In this document: piece by piece, positions 23,379-24,238 of the stretch
Numbering within the stretch: the first letter of the stretch is position 1
Layout: every line of letters begins with the position of its first letter
DNA from: Deltaproteobacteria bacterium
GTDB taxonomy: Bacteria > Desulfobacterota > Desulfobacteria > Desulfobacterales > JAFDDL01
Length of the DNA: 24,238 nt
Assembly: GCA_019310865.1 (NCBI GenBank)
Contig: JAFDDL010000021.1
Span: 1 to 24,238, forward strand
Reading direction: 5' to 3'
Position numbers and translations under genes: made by a program
The notes under the pieces: generated by a model
What the model saw: the letters and a program-made list of their open reading frames with translations, nothing else
Told to the model about the DNA's origin: nothing
Database searches by the model: none

Positions 23379-23483
23379 TATTTTTCCCTATCAATAAGCT
23401 GATCAGATTGTTAAAATAGGCAGAATTTATAAATGTCATTTTAGTAGCTCGTATCTGAAAGAAAAATGATAATCATCGGAATA

Positions 23484-24238
23484 TTATTCAACCCCCAGTG
23501 CCTTATATGCTGCATCCACAGGATCAGAATAAAAGCTAGTCTGGAATTTGGCAAATAATTCACCAGGAATCGACGGTATATCGCCGACACTGCTCATGGG
23601 GATGAGAATTTTTTTTGCACCTGAATCAAACGAGACTTGGAGAATTTCGGCCAGGTTGGATGCCGAAACAATTGTTCCGCCTAAACTCATATCGCCAAGC
23701 ACAACCATCTGGCTGCGCAGTGATTTCCCCATTAAGCCGGAGCAAAAAGCTATGAAGCTGCATAACGTCAACGCAGTTGCTGCTCCAGTATTCTGGATTT
23801 CCACGATATGTAAATGGTAATCCTGATCACCGACCTTGCTCATTGCACTGACCCTTGAGATATTGGCTTTGAAATAATCAAAGGCAATTTTGATGGCTTC
23901 TTTGGTTTTGGTGTTTGCCCCTGATCCGGAAATGGAAAGCTTGCCGTTGCCTCCGGTTACCTGAAGCTCTAGTCGGTATAGCCCCAGGTGGCCGCTTGTT
24001 CCCATGGTTACCGTGTGCATGGTTCCTGGATTCATAGGCCCCTCCGGAATTAGCGAGGCGCCCCCGTGTTCGGGTACACTGACGAATTTCTCTTCCAGGG
24101 TTTCATTATCAATGTAGCTGAAATGGACATCGTAGAACTCCATGCCACCGATTTTCTTGAGCTGTTCTTTAACACGTCTGCGGCTTTCAAGAGCATATAC
24201 AAAGCTGCGTTCAACGACATCTTTATCAAATTCACCAT
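23484..24238 (-). CDS. brxL: BrxL, BREX phage-resistance protein (C-terminal part, open at window edge)
   Basis: BrxL is the AAA+/Lon-like protein of BREX systems (types I and IV). The frame is open to the window edge: reading from 24236 gives GEFDKDVVERSFVYALESR, then RRVKEQLKKIGGMEFYDVHF, so the ATG at 24143 is internal and the true start lies outside. About 250 residues are present, covering the end of the AAA+ part and the whole Lon-like domain (GTSGHLGLYRLELQV; VVLGDMSLGGTIVSASNLAE; KILIPMSS; DPVDAAYKALGVE at the C-terminus). By alignment from memory, the catalytic Ser of Lon falls on a Thr/Ala stretch (GAATALTL) and the Lys on NLAE, so protease activity is unlikely. Upstream BREX genes would lie beyond the right edge. 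Confidence 0.9.
   Translation of the reverse strand, partial: GEFDKDVVERSFVYALESRRRVKEQLKKIGGMEFYDVHFSYIDNETLEEKFVSVPEHGGASLIPEGPMNPGTMHTVTMGTSGHLGLYRLELQVTGGNGKLSISGSGANTKTKEAIKIAFDYFKANISRVSAMSKVGDQDYHLHIVEIQNTGAATALTLCSFIAFCSGLMGKSLRSQMVVLGDMSLGGTIVSASNLAEILQVSFDSGAKKILIPMSSVGDIPSIPGELFAKFQTSFYSDPVDAAYKALGVE

Noticed and set aside
24050..24238. Minus-strand ATG-started frame at the window edge
   Set aside because: The overlapping frame reads as BrxL (RRVKEQLKKIGG), so this one is an out-of-frame shadow.

Overview
The window looks like chromosomal DNA of a motile, Gram-negative, probably anaerobic bacterium. A deltaproteobacterial (Desulfobacterota) origin is my best inference. It rests on the style of the IlvB and PyrD proteins, the sigma54-driven flagellar cluster with FleQ- and FlrC-type regulators, and a RAYT transposase with palindromic ends. 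No rRNA, tRNA or CRISPR array was seen.

Region 1 (1-9.5 kb, minus strand) is a flagellar basal-body cluster. In transcription order it runs: AMIN-like/TPR secreted protein, FlrC-type sigma54 activator, flgB, flgC, fliE, fliF, fliG, fliH, fliI (cut by the window edge). Two well-formed -24/-12 sigma54 promoters lie upstream of the TPR gene and of flgB. A ~160-bp inverted-repeat element sits between fliE and fliF.

Region 2 (9.8-13.7 kb, minus strand) holds the regulators: a FleQ/FlrA-type sigma54 activator with a degenerate receiver and a strong sigma70 promoter, a PilZ protein with a long helical insertion, and a REC-GAF-HD-GYP phosphodiesterase. Together these suggest c-di-GMP control of flagellar transcription.

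Region 3 (13.7-18.3 kb) is metabolic. It has ubiG on the minus strand and, divergently, an ilvBN operon behind a textbook Leu/Val leader-peptide attenuator. ilvB is broken by a frame-changing internal deletion, while the leader and ilvN are intact. A ferritin-like diiron protein and pyrD (type 1B) follow on the minus strand.

Region 4 (18.4-20.3 kb) is a 1.2-kb RAYT (Y1/HUH) transposon with near-perfect terminal inverted repeats. It appears to have split the 3' end of a small ORF from a PaaI-type thioesterase gene.

Region 5 (20.4-24.2 kb, minus strand) is a defence island: the C-terminal part of BrxL (BREX, open at the window edge), then a translationally coupled SIR2-HerA pair. That pair matches the known SIR2-HerA (Nezha-type) NAD-depleting antiphage system, here placed directly after a BREX gene. 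The SIR2-HerA stretch is visibly AT-richer than the rest, which fits horizontal acquisition.
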